Below are positions 45,467 to 56,806 of a DNA stretch of 64,000 nt, piece after piece (within the stretch, counting starts at the first letter, position 1; the number at the start of each line of letters is the position of its first letter). The stretch is from Bimuria novae-zelandiae CBS 107.79 (taxonomy: Eukaryota; Ascomycota; Dothideomycetes; Pleosporales; Didymosphaeriaceae), in NCBI GenBank assembly GCA_010015655.1, contig ML976721.1, forward strand, positions 62,001 through 126,000, read 5' to 3'. Made by a program: the position numbers and the translations under genes. Under the pieces are notes generated by a model. The model made no database searches. It was not told the DNA's origin and saw nothing but the letters and a program-made list of their open reading frames with translations.

Positions 45467-46488
45467 ATGTCTTCACCAGATGTGCCCCAAATTGGATGGT
45501 TCGGCCTCGGGTCCATGGGTCTGCCAATGGCTTCGAATCTCCAGAAACACCTGGTAGAACAAAATATACCCTCGCTCCACTACGCCAACCGCACCCTCTC
45601 GCGTGGTGACCCTCTCAAAGTCCTCGGAGGCATACCATGTCCAGACATCAATGACCTAGTGCAAGCCAGCGACGTGATATTCATCTCCGTGCGCCGCTCT
45701 TCCCACCTCCACTCCCATCCCTACTGACACAACAGGTCACAAACGACGAAGTCCTAACCAGCGTCATCAACCAATTCATCTCGACCAGCTCCTTCACCGG
45801 AAAAGTGCTCGTCGACATGACAAGCGTCCACCCGAACACAACCACCTCCGTTGCGACCCTGCTTCGAACACACCACTGCTTCCTCGTCGCCGCGCCTGTC
45901 TTCGGCCCTCCTGCCGCCGCCGCCACTGCTCAGACCCTCATCGCCGTAGCCGGAATGCCCACAGCCGTGGCTGTCGTAACGCCCCTCCTCGAGGGCGTGC
46001 TCTGCCGCGGCGTCATCCACGCTGGGAGCGACCCCGCTCAAGCGTCCCTCCTCAAAGCAAGTTCCAACTTCATCGCTGCAGGCCTACAATTTCTCCTTTC
46101 TGAAGCGCACGTGCTCGCTGAGAAAGCCGGGCTGCCTGCTCCGGTTTTAGAATCGCTTATTGAGCAGAATTTCGGCGCGTACGCGGGGAACACGTCCAAG
46201 CGGTTGACGTCTGGGAGCTACTTGCCCGCTGAGGGGGAGGCGCCGAATAGTGCGCTGGAGCTGGCGATGAAGGATGTGTGTATTGGATTGGATGTTGCGA
46301 GGAGTGAAGGCGTGAGGTTGGAGATTGGTGAATTAAGTATGAGCGCGATGCAGGAGGCGAAGAGGTGGGGGGATGAGCGGGGGAAGAGGCTGGATAGTCA
46401 TAGCGTGTTTGGGGTGGTGAGAGGGAAGGCAGGGTTGGGGTATGAGAATGCGGGGGTGAGGGAGAGGGATGGGGTAGAAGAGAAGTAG
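45467..46488 (+). CDS. 3-hydroxyisobutyrate dehydrogenase-like beta-hydroxyacid dehydrogenase
   Basis: Exons 45467-45688 and 45736-46488 (donor GTGCGC, acceptor ACAG) give 324 residues. The N-terminal Rossmann loop IGWFGLGSMGLPMASNL binds NAD(P); SDVIFISVTNDEVL spans the junction; LVDMTSVHPNTT and VAAPVFGPPAAAATAQTLIAVAG are the substrate-loop blocks of the family (usually DAPVSGG), and the helical domain with NFGAYAGNTSKRL contains the expected Lys region. Substrate unknown: the family covers 3-hydroxyisobutyrate, tartronate semialdehyde, 6-phosphogluconate-like acids. No mitochondrial presequence is visible, so it is probably not the classic Val-breakdown enzyme. It starts 240 bases after polymerase X on the same strand. 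Confidence 0.87.
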
Positions 46489-46797
46489 AGGTATGTTGTA
46501 AGGGGCTCCCAGGAAGCGTAATATCCACTAGATGTAGTTATGTACGGGTGATGTAGATCTCGCGTGTCTTAAAGCAATTGGTACGCTCTAGTATGACCTG
46601 CTATTCATAAGATCGTTTAGGATACACTATAATACACGGTGGAATGAGGACATTGTCGAGCATCGACGTAGTTGAACTTTGATCGTCAGCTGTTCCGAGT
46701 GAACAGCTAATCATTGGAAAGCCTCACCTTATTACTCTCTCGTTGAGCGCAAAGACACAGCTAAATGCGCTTGCATCCCGGAAGCCGGCCACGACAA
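46489..46797. other. convergent intergenic region
   Basis: 310 bases of 3' sequence between convergent genes; nothing recognised. Confidence 0.4.
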
Positions 46798-47270
46798 CTA
46801 TATATATCGGAACATGTTGTTCTTCACACTTCTCTTCATGGACACCGGTTGCCCGTCTTCGTATTCGACACCAGATGCACCTCCATCCCCCGCTAGATCT
46901 TGCAACTTTGCTTGTAGCTCTTGGTCAAACTCGGCTTGTGTTTTCTTGTGTTTCTGTTGCTGTTCCGCAGGCTTTTCGGGCTGAATCTGCAGCTTGTTAG
47001 TATGGGTTCAGAACGATTGATTGACGCGTGAAAGGTTTTAGAGACGCCACGATTGGTTTTCTGACGGTGCAACGAAGACACTTTGGAATTATGTACGCCT
47101 ACTATCGTTACACTTAAACTTACCGAAGAATCCTTTTGGGCTTTCGAAGTCTCAGCATTCGCCGCGGTCGAGGCAAACCGTGGTGTCGCTGAAAATGCAG
47201 CGGCGCTATTGATGCATTGAGACCGTGCCGTTGAGACAAATCGCCGGACCGTGTGTTGCGAAAGAGTCAT
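46798..47270 (-). CDS. Small conserved mitochondrial protein of unknown function
   Basis: Exons 47270-47124 and 46986-46798, split by a 137-nt intron (donor GTAAGT, TACTAAC-type branch ATACTAAC, acceptor CTGCAG), give 111 residues. The N-terminal half is Ser/Thr/Ala/Arg-rich without acids until about residue 37 (VRRFVSTARSQ, ATPRFAST), a matrix-targeting peptide. The C-terminal half is a Gln/Lys/Glu-rich helix ending PVSMKRSVKNNMFRYI, a C-terminus I recognise from short fungal hypothetical mitochondrial proteins. The long unspliced frame in this region is a shadow that reads into the intron. Function unknown. Shares a divergent promoter with CEF1. Confidence 0.8.
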
Positions 47271-47833
47271 ATTCGTTATTTTTCCTCACACATATGATGA
47301 GTAGTTGATGTTGCTTGCATCTATGGGTGACGGAGGGTCTGGAAGTCGCCGCGGCTCCCTGTCGTTATGACGTATTGGTGACCAAACGCAATGTTCCCCA
47401 ACAAACGCTGAGTACGTACATACGTACTAACATTTGAAGTCAGATGGTTTTCACGAGTGAGTGTTTGCGGGAATATTCAATTTGTTAATGTAGTCATCTC
47501 CATGGTGAATAGTGGATCCAGATGCCGCTCCGTGTGATCTTAAATCCTGACCCGAGCTAAAAGAATACATTCTTAGGATATAGAGTGAAAAGATAACGAG
47601 CCAGCAGAGAGTGATATATTAGTTGTGCAAACACCGCCTTCCTTGTATTCTCAATGCAAGTTGCTGCGCGCCGATGATTTGCAGCACAGCCCTAGCCCGA
47701 AAAGCGCCAAGAGCACTAGCGCCTCCCCGAACTTCTGCGACTGCGCGACACTAAATCTCCCAGTGCGCGACACGACAACTCCGCTAACCCACCGCACCCC
47801 TCTACATCGCACGACGCCTCCACAGCCGCCAAA
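47271..47833. promoter_or_regulatory. divergent promoter region mitochondrial protein / CEF1
   Basis: 560 bases between divergent starts; no distinct element recognised, role inferred from position. Confidence 0.4.
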
Positions 47834-50170
47834 ATGGTCGTCACCAAAGTCGGACAGTGGTCGAACGTCGAGGACGAGGTGCTCAAGGCCGCCATTTCAA
47901 AATATGGTTTGAACCAGTGGGCACGCTGTGCCTCGTTGCTGGCGAAGAAGACTGCGAAGCAGTGCAAAGCGCGCTGGAATGAATGGCTCGACCCCTCCCT
48001 CAAGAAGACGGACTGGAACCGCGAAGAGGACGAAAAGCTGCTCACGATGGCGAAGCTGCTCCCCACGCAATGGCGAACTATAGCCCCGATCGTGGGGCGC
48101 AGCGCAAACATGTGCCTGATGCGATATCAGCAACTCCTTGATGAAATGGAAGCCCGAGAATCCAATGAGCTTGGTCTCGCAGGCCCTGATAGCGGAGAGG
48201 CGTCTGCTCCTACCGCCGAGGACGTCCGCCGGATGCGCCCCGGCGAGGTCGATTCTATGCCGGAAAGCAGGCCAGCACGCCCCGACGCGATTGACATGGA
48301 TGAGGAGGACAAGGAGATGTTGAGCGAAGCCCGAGCCCGTCTTGCAAACGTGTCAGGCAAGAAGGCAAAACGGAAGGCTCGCGAACGGCAGCTAGAAGAG
48401 TCCCGAAGGGTCGCCTTACTTCAGAAGAGGAGGGAACTCAAAGCTTCGGGCATCTCGATCAAGATCACACCAAAGAAAGGCAACCACATCGACTATAACG
48501 CCGACGTACCTCTGGAGCGTACCGTCCCCGAAGGTTTCTACGATACGACAGAAGAGCTCGACCGGAACGAGAAGCAGCGCGAAGCGTTCGATCCAAGACG
48601 TCAGCAATTGGCGAACAAACGAAAGGCGGAGCAACAGGAGGAGCAAGGGGGAAACAAGCGCAAAAAGGAGGATAGCAAGTCGGGAGGTCTTGCGGCGTCA
48701 TATGCAAAGGCAGCTCGCGATCAAAGGATTCGCGAAGCCGAGCAAAGCAGCAAGCGCCGCGCTTTGGCACTGCCGGCACCCCAAGTTGGCGATGCGGAGA
48801 TGGAGGATATCATAAAGATGGGCATGACGGGAGAGAGAGCGGCTACAGGACTCAGCGGTGACAACGTGGCTACAGAAGGCTTGGTGGGCAACTACTCTGG
48901 GCTTGTGGGCAACACTCCCATCCGCACTCCAATAGCACCAAAGGAAGAGGATGTTATCGCGAACGAGATCCGCAATGCGCGACTACGGACGGAAACACAG
49001 TCGGCACTTTTGGGGGGAGATAACCCTGACCTCGTGGAGGACCAGACTCCTACGTTGTCTGCTACACGGCACCAGATTGTCACCCCAAATCCTTTGGCAA
49101 CCCCATTTCGTCAAGCGAACGGAGCTGGTGCCATCCCTGCGCGTCAAGGTCCAGGAGCGACGCCGATGCGGACACCGCGCGATAACTTGCGGTTAAATCA
49201 GGAAGACGGGATGCAGCTCGTGGGACAGACGCCGCGCGACATTCGGTTACACGAAAATGCGAAGAAGTCGGATCTACGGAGCAAGCTCGCAGCGTTGCCC
49301 AAGCCCAAGGAGACTAGCTGGGAGTTTGAGATACCTGAAGAGCGGGAAAGTAACATGCAGATTGAGATGAGCGAAGAGGATGCTGCCGAGCGCGACCGCC
49401 GGAACAGAGAAGCTCAGGAGGCAGCTGAGCGTGCTGAATTCGCTCGACAGTCTCAAGTGATGCAGAGATCATTGCCGCGGCCGTCCCAAGTCGATATTGC
49501 GGCATTGTTGAAGCGGGCTCTGGAAATCTCGGATCCTATTGAGCGCGAGGTCGAGACGGAAATGGCTCGTTTGATCGCCAACGATGTGCAGAAGTTCGGA
49601 GGTGGCAAAGTATCGGGGAAAGCGGAGCCTCTCGAACAGTTCAGTGGCGAGGCACTCCGGGCAGCGAAGATGGAATTCGCCCTGGAACTAGCGATGAACT
49701 CGGAGAAGGACAAGAAGATTTTCCACGAGGAGTTTGGCACGGCTTGGACAAACTTGCACGGAGCCTCTACACTGCCAGGGCTGGATGGCTACGAAGAGGA
49801 TGAGGTTGACGAACACCAAATGCTTGTTGAAGCTTTCAACAATGCTCAGGACAAGATCATCGAGACGGCAAAACAGGCAAACAAGATTGAAAAGAATCTC
49901 TCGCTGAAACATGGCGGCTACTTGAAGCGGTCGGGTTTACTTGGTGACAAGATCAAGCAGGCGTCGGCAGCCCTGGAGAAGGCGAAGATGGAGTTGGACT
50001 CGACTCGGACGATGCAGTATTCAGAGCAGTCTGCAGTGGCTAGGCGACTTGAGGGTCTTCGCGATGAGGTTTCATTCGTCAGCAAGCGGCAGCGAGAGAC
50101 GCAGGAACTGTACCGGACGCGCAAGGACGAGCTGGACAGTTTGCAAGAGCCTGTCAACGGCGTCCATTAG
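47834..50170 (+). CDS. CEF1: Pre-mRNA splicing factor CEF1 (CDC5-like)
   Basis: Intronless, 778 residues. Two N-terminal Myb repeats: VGQWSNVEDEVLKAAISKYGLNQWARCASLL then WNREEDEKLLTMAKLLPTQWRTIAPIVGRSANMCLMRYQQLLD, each with the spaced Trp residues. A basic KAKRKARERQLEESRRVALLQKRRELKASGI block, IDYNADVPLERTVPEGFYDT, TPIRTPIAPKEEDVIANEIRNA and the C-terminal coiled coil are typical of Cdc5/Cef1. It is a core subunit of the Prp19/NineTeen complex, which activates the spliceosome. The start follows CCGCCAAA. No introns, unlike most neighbours. Confidence 0.97.
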   Translation: MVVTKVGQWSNVEDEVLKAAISKYGLNQWARCASLLAKKTAKQCKARWNEWLDPSLKKTDWNREEDEKLLTMAKLLPTQWRTIAPIVGRSANMCLMRYQQLLDEMEARESNELGLAGPDSGEASAPTAEDVRRMRPGEVDSMPESRPARPDAIDMDEEDKEMLSEARARLANVSGKKAKRKARERQLEESRRVALLQKRRELKASGISIKITPKKGNHIDYNADVPLERTVPEGFYDTTEELDRNEKQREAFDPRRQQLANKRKAEQQEEQGGNKRKKEDSKSGGLAASYAKAARDQRIREAEQSSKRRALALPAPQVGDAEMEDIIKMGMTGERAATGLSGDNVATEGLVGNYSGLVGNTPIRTPIAPKEEDVIANEIRNARLRTETQSALLGGDNPDLVEDQTPTLSATRHQIVTPNPLATPFRQANGAGAIPARQGPGATPMRTPRDNLRLNQEDGMQLVGQTPRDIRLHENAKKSDLRSKLAALPKPKETSWEFEIPEERESNMQIEMSEEDAAERDRRNREAQEAAERAEFARQSQVMQRSLPRPSQVDIAALLKRALEISDPIEREVETEMARLIANDVQKFGGGKVSGKAEPLEQFSGEALRAAKMEFALELAMNSEKDKKIFHEEFGTAWTNLHGASTLPGLDGYEEDEVDEHQMLVEAFNNAQDKIIETAKQANKIEKNLSLKHGGYLKRSGLLGDKIKQASAALEKAKMELDSTRTMQYSEQSAVARRLEGLRDEVSFVSKRQRETQELYRTRKDELDSLQEPVNGVH

Positions 50171-50833
50171 CGGGCATGCATGGGATTTGTATTCATATTT
50201 TGGCATCTGGATAAGGATTTGGAAGTTGCATGGAAAGCATCGGTACCGTCACGGTGTAGATACGCAGGTGCATTTAATTCATAGCCAGGCATGTGACGAT
50301 GGCGGGCCCGGATACCCAGGAGATGCGTGGCTTGCTTCTAGAACCATGTACTTAAAGAATGACATATTCAAAATTAGCCGCCGTCCTAGGTTTGCTAAAC
50401 GCCGTGAGTGGGTGGTCATGCGTGCGTGCGTGCCTGACCCCGCAGAACGATAGCGAAACGTGGGGTCCGTGTTTGCAGCTGCGGGCTTTTGTCAAGTCAA
50501 GCTTCCCAGCGAGGGAGCTTGAGCTGCTTGTCAAGGCGCTTCTTGTAGCCTCTTGTGCATGTGACGTCGCACTGTGCGCCCGCCGTTTGGTCTGCGATCG
50601 GTCTGCGATCGGGGGCAGAAGCAAGCATGCACGAGCAAAGAGCTGTTTGGCTGTGCGCGCGCTTGAGGCGTCCGCCGCAATGTCACTCCTTTAGCGGGCT
50701 TCCGGCCTAATGGTCAGCGGTGCGGAGGGCAGGGATATGGGCCGGATTGCCAGCGTCTTTGCGACCCTCCCACCGTGCAGCTCCTCCAACTCGACCAACA
50801 TCGCACCGCATGTTCCCGCGATAATCCGTGGGC
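50171..50833. other. intergenic
   Basis: 660 bases between CEF1 and the WD40 gene, both on the plus strand; nothing recognised. Confidence 0.4.
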
Positions 50834-53800
50834 ATGGGGCGCAACGCGCGGAAGCGAATCTCGTATGGTGAGTAGTTCGGCCGTCGCTCCTGCCCTGGCG
50901 TACGAGGGACGCACCTGCCCTACCTATGTAATGGGTTCGAGACAGCTAACCGCGTCGTGCAGTGCTGCCGCTTGCGAACTCAGCGGGAGGCCACAGGCTG
51001 GGCGTCAATGGCCTCGCCGTCGACCCGGCGCAGGCCATTCTGTGAGTGTCGGCGCTGCTTTGCGTCATGAACCTACTACTGACGTTGCGGCACAGCTACT
51101 CGGGAGGCCGCGACGGCGTCATCTGCGCCTGGGACCTGCACCTCGACCTGAGACACAGCGACAACGACGAGAAAGACCCGTTCGCCGACTCGAGCGCGCC
51201 CAACTACAAGCCGCCGCCCACGAAATTCCGCCAGCAGGTCCAGGCGCACACGCACTGGATCAACGACCTGGTGCTCGCCCAGGACAGCCAGGCGCTCGTG
51301 TCGGCCTCTTCGGACATCACCGTCAAGGTCTGGCGACCGGCAGCCACAGACATCCAGCCGCCGCAGACCATTGGCCTCCACACTGACTATGTCAAGCGCG
51401 TTGCGTCCCCCGGCCCCCACGAGAACTGGGTGGCCTCGGGCGGGCTTGACCACAAGATCAGTCTGTGGGACCTGAACGGGGCGGGCCAGAAGCTCCAGAT
51501 CTCAGTCGGCGACGAAGAGAATGTGGCCAAAGGCTCCGTGTATGCCCTCGCAGCGAGCCCGTCCATTGTCGCGAGCGGTGGACCGGAAAGCATTGTGCGT
51601 GTCTGGGACTCGCGGACGGGCAAGCGCATAACCAAGTTCGTCGGACACACAGACAATGTGCGGGACGTCCTCATAACCCAGGACGGCGACACCATCTTGA
51701 CGGCCTCGTCCGACCAGACGGTCAAAGTGTGGTCCATGACAGCGGGTCGATGCATGTACACCCTGACCATGCACAACGACAGCGTGTGGTCGCTTTTCTC
51801 CGACGACCCGCAGTTGAACGTATTCTACTCCGCCGACCGCTCGGGTATCGTCGCAAAGAGCGACGTGCGCAACTGCCCTGAGATGGACGAGGGAGTCTCC
51901 GTGGCAGTGTGCCAGGAGCACGAGGGCGTCAACAAGGTGGTTGCGGCCGGTGACTATCTGTGGACGGCCACATCCAGCTCGAGCATCAACCGATGGAACG
52001 ATGTCGACACCACAGCCGAAATCGCGCTGCCTGACACCTACAAGATGCACAGATCCAGCATTACAACTACACGATCGCGTTATCCCTCACCACCGGCCGT
52101 GTCGACACTGCTAGTGAAGGGAGCTTCTTCAAAGATACCTTTCAAAGCTTTGTTACGCATGTCCAACACCGCACCGTTCCCACAACTGGTGTCGAAGGAC
52201 GCTGACGCTTCCACTCTGTATTCCGTAGCCAGCACGCGCAAGCCTTCTGAAGTTTTAGCCGCATCCGATCACGGTGTTATTGTCCCCTGTAGAGACCTGC
52301 CAGATTTCACCATAGAAGGGCAGAACGGTTTGATTAAGCATCATTTACTGAACGATAGAAGAAGAGTGCTCACGTTGGATACTGCCGGAGAGGTCATTCT
52401 TTGGGATCTACTTGCTGTACGTATCTCGCCCAAATTCTTCCACTGGTCTGACACCATTGCAGTGTGTTCCTATCAAATCCTTTGGCAAGCGTCACATGGA
52501 GGATATTGTTCCTGAAGTGAACACTCGCGAAACCGTTGCGCATTGGTGTGCAGTGGATACACGAACAGGCAGCTTGACATGTGTCTTGGAAGAGAATTAT
52601 TGTTTTGATGCTGAAGTGTACGCCGACGAACTTCAGCTCGAGGAGAAGATTGACTTCCGAGAAGACCAACGAAGTGAGCAAATTATCAGTGGCTGTGGCA
52701 AACACGAACTGACAATGAGCAGTAAACCTTGGCAAGTGGATATTGCGATACCTCTTCTCGAACCTCATCGATGAGGAGATCAAACGTGATTCCGCATTTA
52801 GAGAGACCCTACTTGCGAATGCTGCAAGCCGTGCCAAACCACCTACAAACATCGAATTGCCAGACAACAACATCAACGGCTGGAAGGATGTCTCATCACG
52901 GCCTACTTCGGCATCCACGATCCGAGCTCAGAACGGGTTCCACCTACCTTCGACTCCAGGAATGAACATTGGGTTAGCTACGCCTGGTCTTCCTCCGCCG
53001 AGCGCGGGCAAAAGCTCGCATCACAACCAGCTTCTCACCCCTACAACCGAGGAAGGGACTCAACTAGAGAAAACGGCTTCCCAAAGAAGCTCTACGCAAG
53101 ACCAGTCAGACTACTTCTCAAGAGCACCCAGCACCAATGGTAACGGCAATGGTAATGCAAATGGTAATCCCAAGACCAACGGATCTACAGAAGACTCAGA
53201 AGAAACCGCTCCCCAATCTCCAGCTGTAGAAGATGCTCAAACACAAAAGAAGAGCAAAGGGCTCTTCGGCAAGAAGTTTGGCATGTCTCTGAATATGAAG
53301 AAGTTCACCGCTTCTGAGAAAGTGGAAGCGCCGAAGCCTGCTGTCACCGATGAGAAGGCCGAAGAGAGCGATTCTCACTCTACCAAGACAGATGAGAAAG
53401 TCGTCGAAGATAACTTCTTCGGTGCTCTGCAGAAGATTCGGCAAACATACGAAGAACAGGCCAACCTGGGTGCTCAGAAGCTCGACACGCAGATCGCGCC
53501 TAGTCTACCGAACGAGACGCCGGTGCTGAAGCCGCCTGCGACCACTACTATACTTATCCAAGAAGATCGCCCCGATAGCGGCGGGGTTGCCGATTTGTTT
53601 GAAGGCAAGGTTGGGTCCTCGGGCCAGCAGGCCGATCTTATTGAAAAAGTGGCTCCTGTCTGGCTCGCAGACGTTCTGCTCCGAGTAAACACGCTCTTTT
53701 CTGTACGCAATGCCAATGCTAATACATCTTCTTCAGAATCAAATACCACCGAAAGACATCGTCAAAGTCTCCTTCATCCTAGAGCCCTACCAGGCTCTGC

Positions 53801-54313
53801 TCCCAAGCATCTCATCGGACGGGTACATCCCCCTCATCCCCAACCCCGAAAAAGTTAACCGGGAGGCTAACTCGGCTTCAAGCAACAACCGTTTAAACGC
53901 GAACCGCATGCTTCGCGCGCGCAAGATCCTCTCGTACGTTGCAGAGCGCATCGAGCCGGCGCCGAGCAAGGAGGAAGAAGCTACTCAATTGAAGCCAGAG
54001 GAGTATCTGGAGCTTTATTGCCAGAATGAGGTGAGTCTAGCCGCGCTTGGAGGATATAAAATGTGCTAATATATGTTAGCTTATCCCGCCTACGATGACA
54101 CTCGCGTCGATCCGTGCACATGTCTGGCGTGGTGGGGGCGATGTCGTACTCTACTACAAGGCGAACGGAAAGAAGGAAATCAAGCATGCGCCGTATGTGG
54201 GCTTGACGCCTGGGTCGGGCAGCTCGGGTGTGTCAGAGGGGAAGGCGTCGAGTGATGCTGGACGCAGCAGTCAGCAGAGCTCGCGGGGTATCGTGGAGGG
54301 CAAGGCGCAGTGA
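50834..54313 (+). CDS. WDR48-type WD40 protein (DUF3337; yeast DUF1 / fission yeast Bun107)
   Basis: Seven exons: 50834-50867, 50963-51041, 51096-52416, 52463-52673, 52723-53684, 53737-54030, 54080-54313; 1044 residues, frame kept throughout. The N-terminus [32 protein letters not shown] and seven or so WD repeats ([74 protein letters not shown]) are the WDR48/UAF1 pattern, which activates ubiquitin-specific proteases. The C-terminal part ([65 protein letters not shown]) is the DUF3337/SUMO-like-domain end of WDR48. A 400-residue low-complexity insert (NGNGNGNANGN) separates them. Confidence 0.92.
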
Positions 54314-54966
54314 GGACTTGTTGGCTAGTAAGGACTCCTCGTATTGTTGTTTGGTTGTTGGCTTGTTGTAGGTGTGGAAGCTCGCATTCCCGTGCAGCGT
54401 GTGGTGTGTTGTAGATAGTTGAGTCGTGCCGCGCATCCTGGATACCCTGTTGCGCTGCGCTGCGCTGCGTATTTATACTCTATGACTATAGACTTTGTGC
54501 CCAGAAGCATTGTCTATATACAGGCACCACAATACACCTCTATATCTTGTTTATGCAGTGCTGGGAAGGCGATAATATTTGACAGTGTGGTAGAGCGAAG
54601 ATGATTAATTACTATGCGTGGGATGGAGGGGTGTAGAGTGCTGTTGTGCTACGGGTGGGCTTAGATGTTTTAGTGAGGAGGAAGGGTTTAGGTCACTGCG
54701 CCTTCCAGGGATGGAAATTTAGGCGTAATTGTTTGTATTGGGGCTATCTCATAGCTTATGGGCGTCCTTTTATAGAGTGTAGAATGGTTGAGTTGATCTG
54801 TGGTGATTGATTGGTTGAATGATGCTGTTGGAGGCGGCAAGGGCACGTGAGTATTAGGCACCAGTGGGCGTGCTGCAACCATGCGGGGATAGATTTTGCA
54901 AGCTACATTATAACCTCTTCTTCAGGCCACTGAATCAGAGCCTAACCTTACTTATTTGCTCCTCCA
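54314..54966. other. intergenic
   Basis: 650 bases with short GT/GC-rich repeats (CTGCGCTGCGCTGCG near 54457) and nothing recognised as a gene. Confidence 0.4.
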
Positions 54967-56491
54967 GTGTTCTTTCCCGGCGATCCTCCCATATCTTCAC
55001 CTCGCGCGACGTTGACAAGTGATGCTGCACCGTCCCTGCACACACTCAACGGACCAGGTTTTGACACTGCTAATTACTTCCCTGGGACCATGACTGTACG
55101 CTCAGTTGGGCGGCCTCCATGGTTGGAACACGATGCGCTAACGACCAGCAAATTGAGCGGAGGACGCGACTCCGATGTTTCGATAGACTTCGAGTTCTTG
55201 AATGAGACACTCGCACGACCCATTGAAGATCGGACGGCATTCTAGTTATTCCCCACACTGCCGCTTGAGCTACGCGAACGCATTTGGGGGCTTAGTCTTC
55301 CGGATCAACGACTCCTCCAGGTTACCGTGACCGCTGCATCTGCATCTCAAAGCAATGGTTTCACCACACCCCTTGCACCATACCAAAGCAGAAATAAGCT
55401 AGGGAATATCATTAGCGGTACCAACTACCATTTGGAACTACTCTCGACCGACACTATCTCGCCACTCTTATATGTAAACCATGAGGCTAATGCCATCGTC
55501 GGTCGGGTCTACCGTGTGCATGTGCCAGTAACAAGTCGTATACCAAGTTCCGATGCGCGGTGCCTAAGATTTTGCCCCGAACAAGATACCATACTCATCA
55601 ATGCCGAGTGGAAACATTGCAAAGCTTACTTTGCCGACTTCGTGCACGACGCGTTGGCCTACGATCAGAAGGGTAAAGGGATCTTGCATCTTGCTATCAT
55701 GGCTGATGGGAAGACCTGGGTGACCGCACCTCATTTTCCTGTCGGTGAGTTTATCACATGCGTCACTCCACAGCTTAAAGTCTTGCTAACCTTACATTTC
55801 AGGGCTCCACGGCTTGCATAGATGCGCTCAAGCTGCCTTATTCTTCACCCTGGGAGGTTTAGAAAGCGTGAGCCTTGTTCATCTCCGCCGCGTAGAATGC
55901 CGCGAGATGTCTTCCCGTCTCCGGTGCCACTTTCGCATGAATGAAACACCTCAAACGGGCATGGTGCGCATCAACCGCGCATATCCCTTGTGGTCGAGCA
56001 ATGCCTCGTATTCGATGTTACCAGTCGACCCCCGCCCCGTATCTCGCTATCTCGACTCGGTAGACTGTGAGTATGACCCCAGACGTCTTATTGTCGCCTG
56101 GCGCGAGTTTGAATCTGCGTATAATGTGGAGCCAACCTCGCCAGATAGAATACGCGTGATTATCGCAACGACTGATCCTCAATATGATCTTGAGATAGCA
56201 ACGATTAACCAAGCACGGTGGTTTCGGCAGAAAGAGGAAGCCCTGTGGCGAAACGGTTGGGACAAGTGGAGATGGCTTTGTGGATATTACCCCGAGGTGT
56301 CTAGCCCGGACACCGATGAAGACAGGGAGTTCTCAGAGACGCAGAATGCTGTAGGCTTTTGGTCGGTTCCGCTAGAAGCATTCGGTCCCTTACCCGACGA
56401 TCCACACGATTATACATGGGAGAAGTCACCGGTCTGCGATTTTACTGCCTTCGAGTCCCAGATTCAACTTGGCTTGTTCACGCTTCCGTAG
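54967..56491 (+). pseudogene. 2EXR-domain-type protein, broken by a TAG
   Basis: Two segments in one frame, 54967-55744 and 55803-56491, joined by a clear intron (donor GTGAGT, acceptor TTTCAG). Right at the 2EXR motif the sequence reads F-[TAG]-LFPTLPLELRERIWGLSLP; the family has FxLFPxLPxELRxxIW, with Gln frequent at x, so TAG at 55243-55245 fits a CAG-to-TAG change. Later blocks ISPLLYVNHEANAIV and the Trp-rich tail are also of this family, which is very large in Dothideomycetes and of unknown function. The start is unclear: the frame opens at GTG after CCTCCA, the first in-frame ATG is 55090. Everything else is intact. Confidence 0.68.
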
Positions 56492-56806
56492 TCGCGAATT
56501 CAGTGGCGCCTAGGTACAAAATTCCGTTGTTTGAAGTTCTATCGGAAACAACATTAAACATCAGACCATGAAATCTCTAGGAAGATGGCAATTCCCAACC
56601 TAAGCAATATATTCGACTCACTGTGGACGCCTTTAACACCTTATTGCTTGTCTGCAAGGCATCACTATACTCCCCTCTCGGCACCTCCTTTAAAGACTGT
56701 AACGCCTCCTTGATTAGTTTAACTCTTGGTATTATTTCAAATCAAAATAACACAGTACGGTGCCGCAGCACCTACTGCTAAAGACCCCGACTAAAGGTCA
56801 CCACCC
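56492..56806. other. convergent intergenic region
   Basis: 315 bases between convergent pseudogenes; nothing recognised. Confidence 0.4.
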
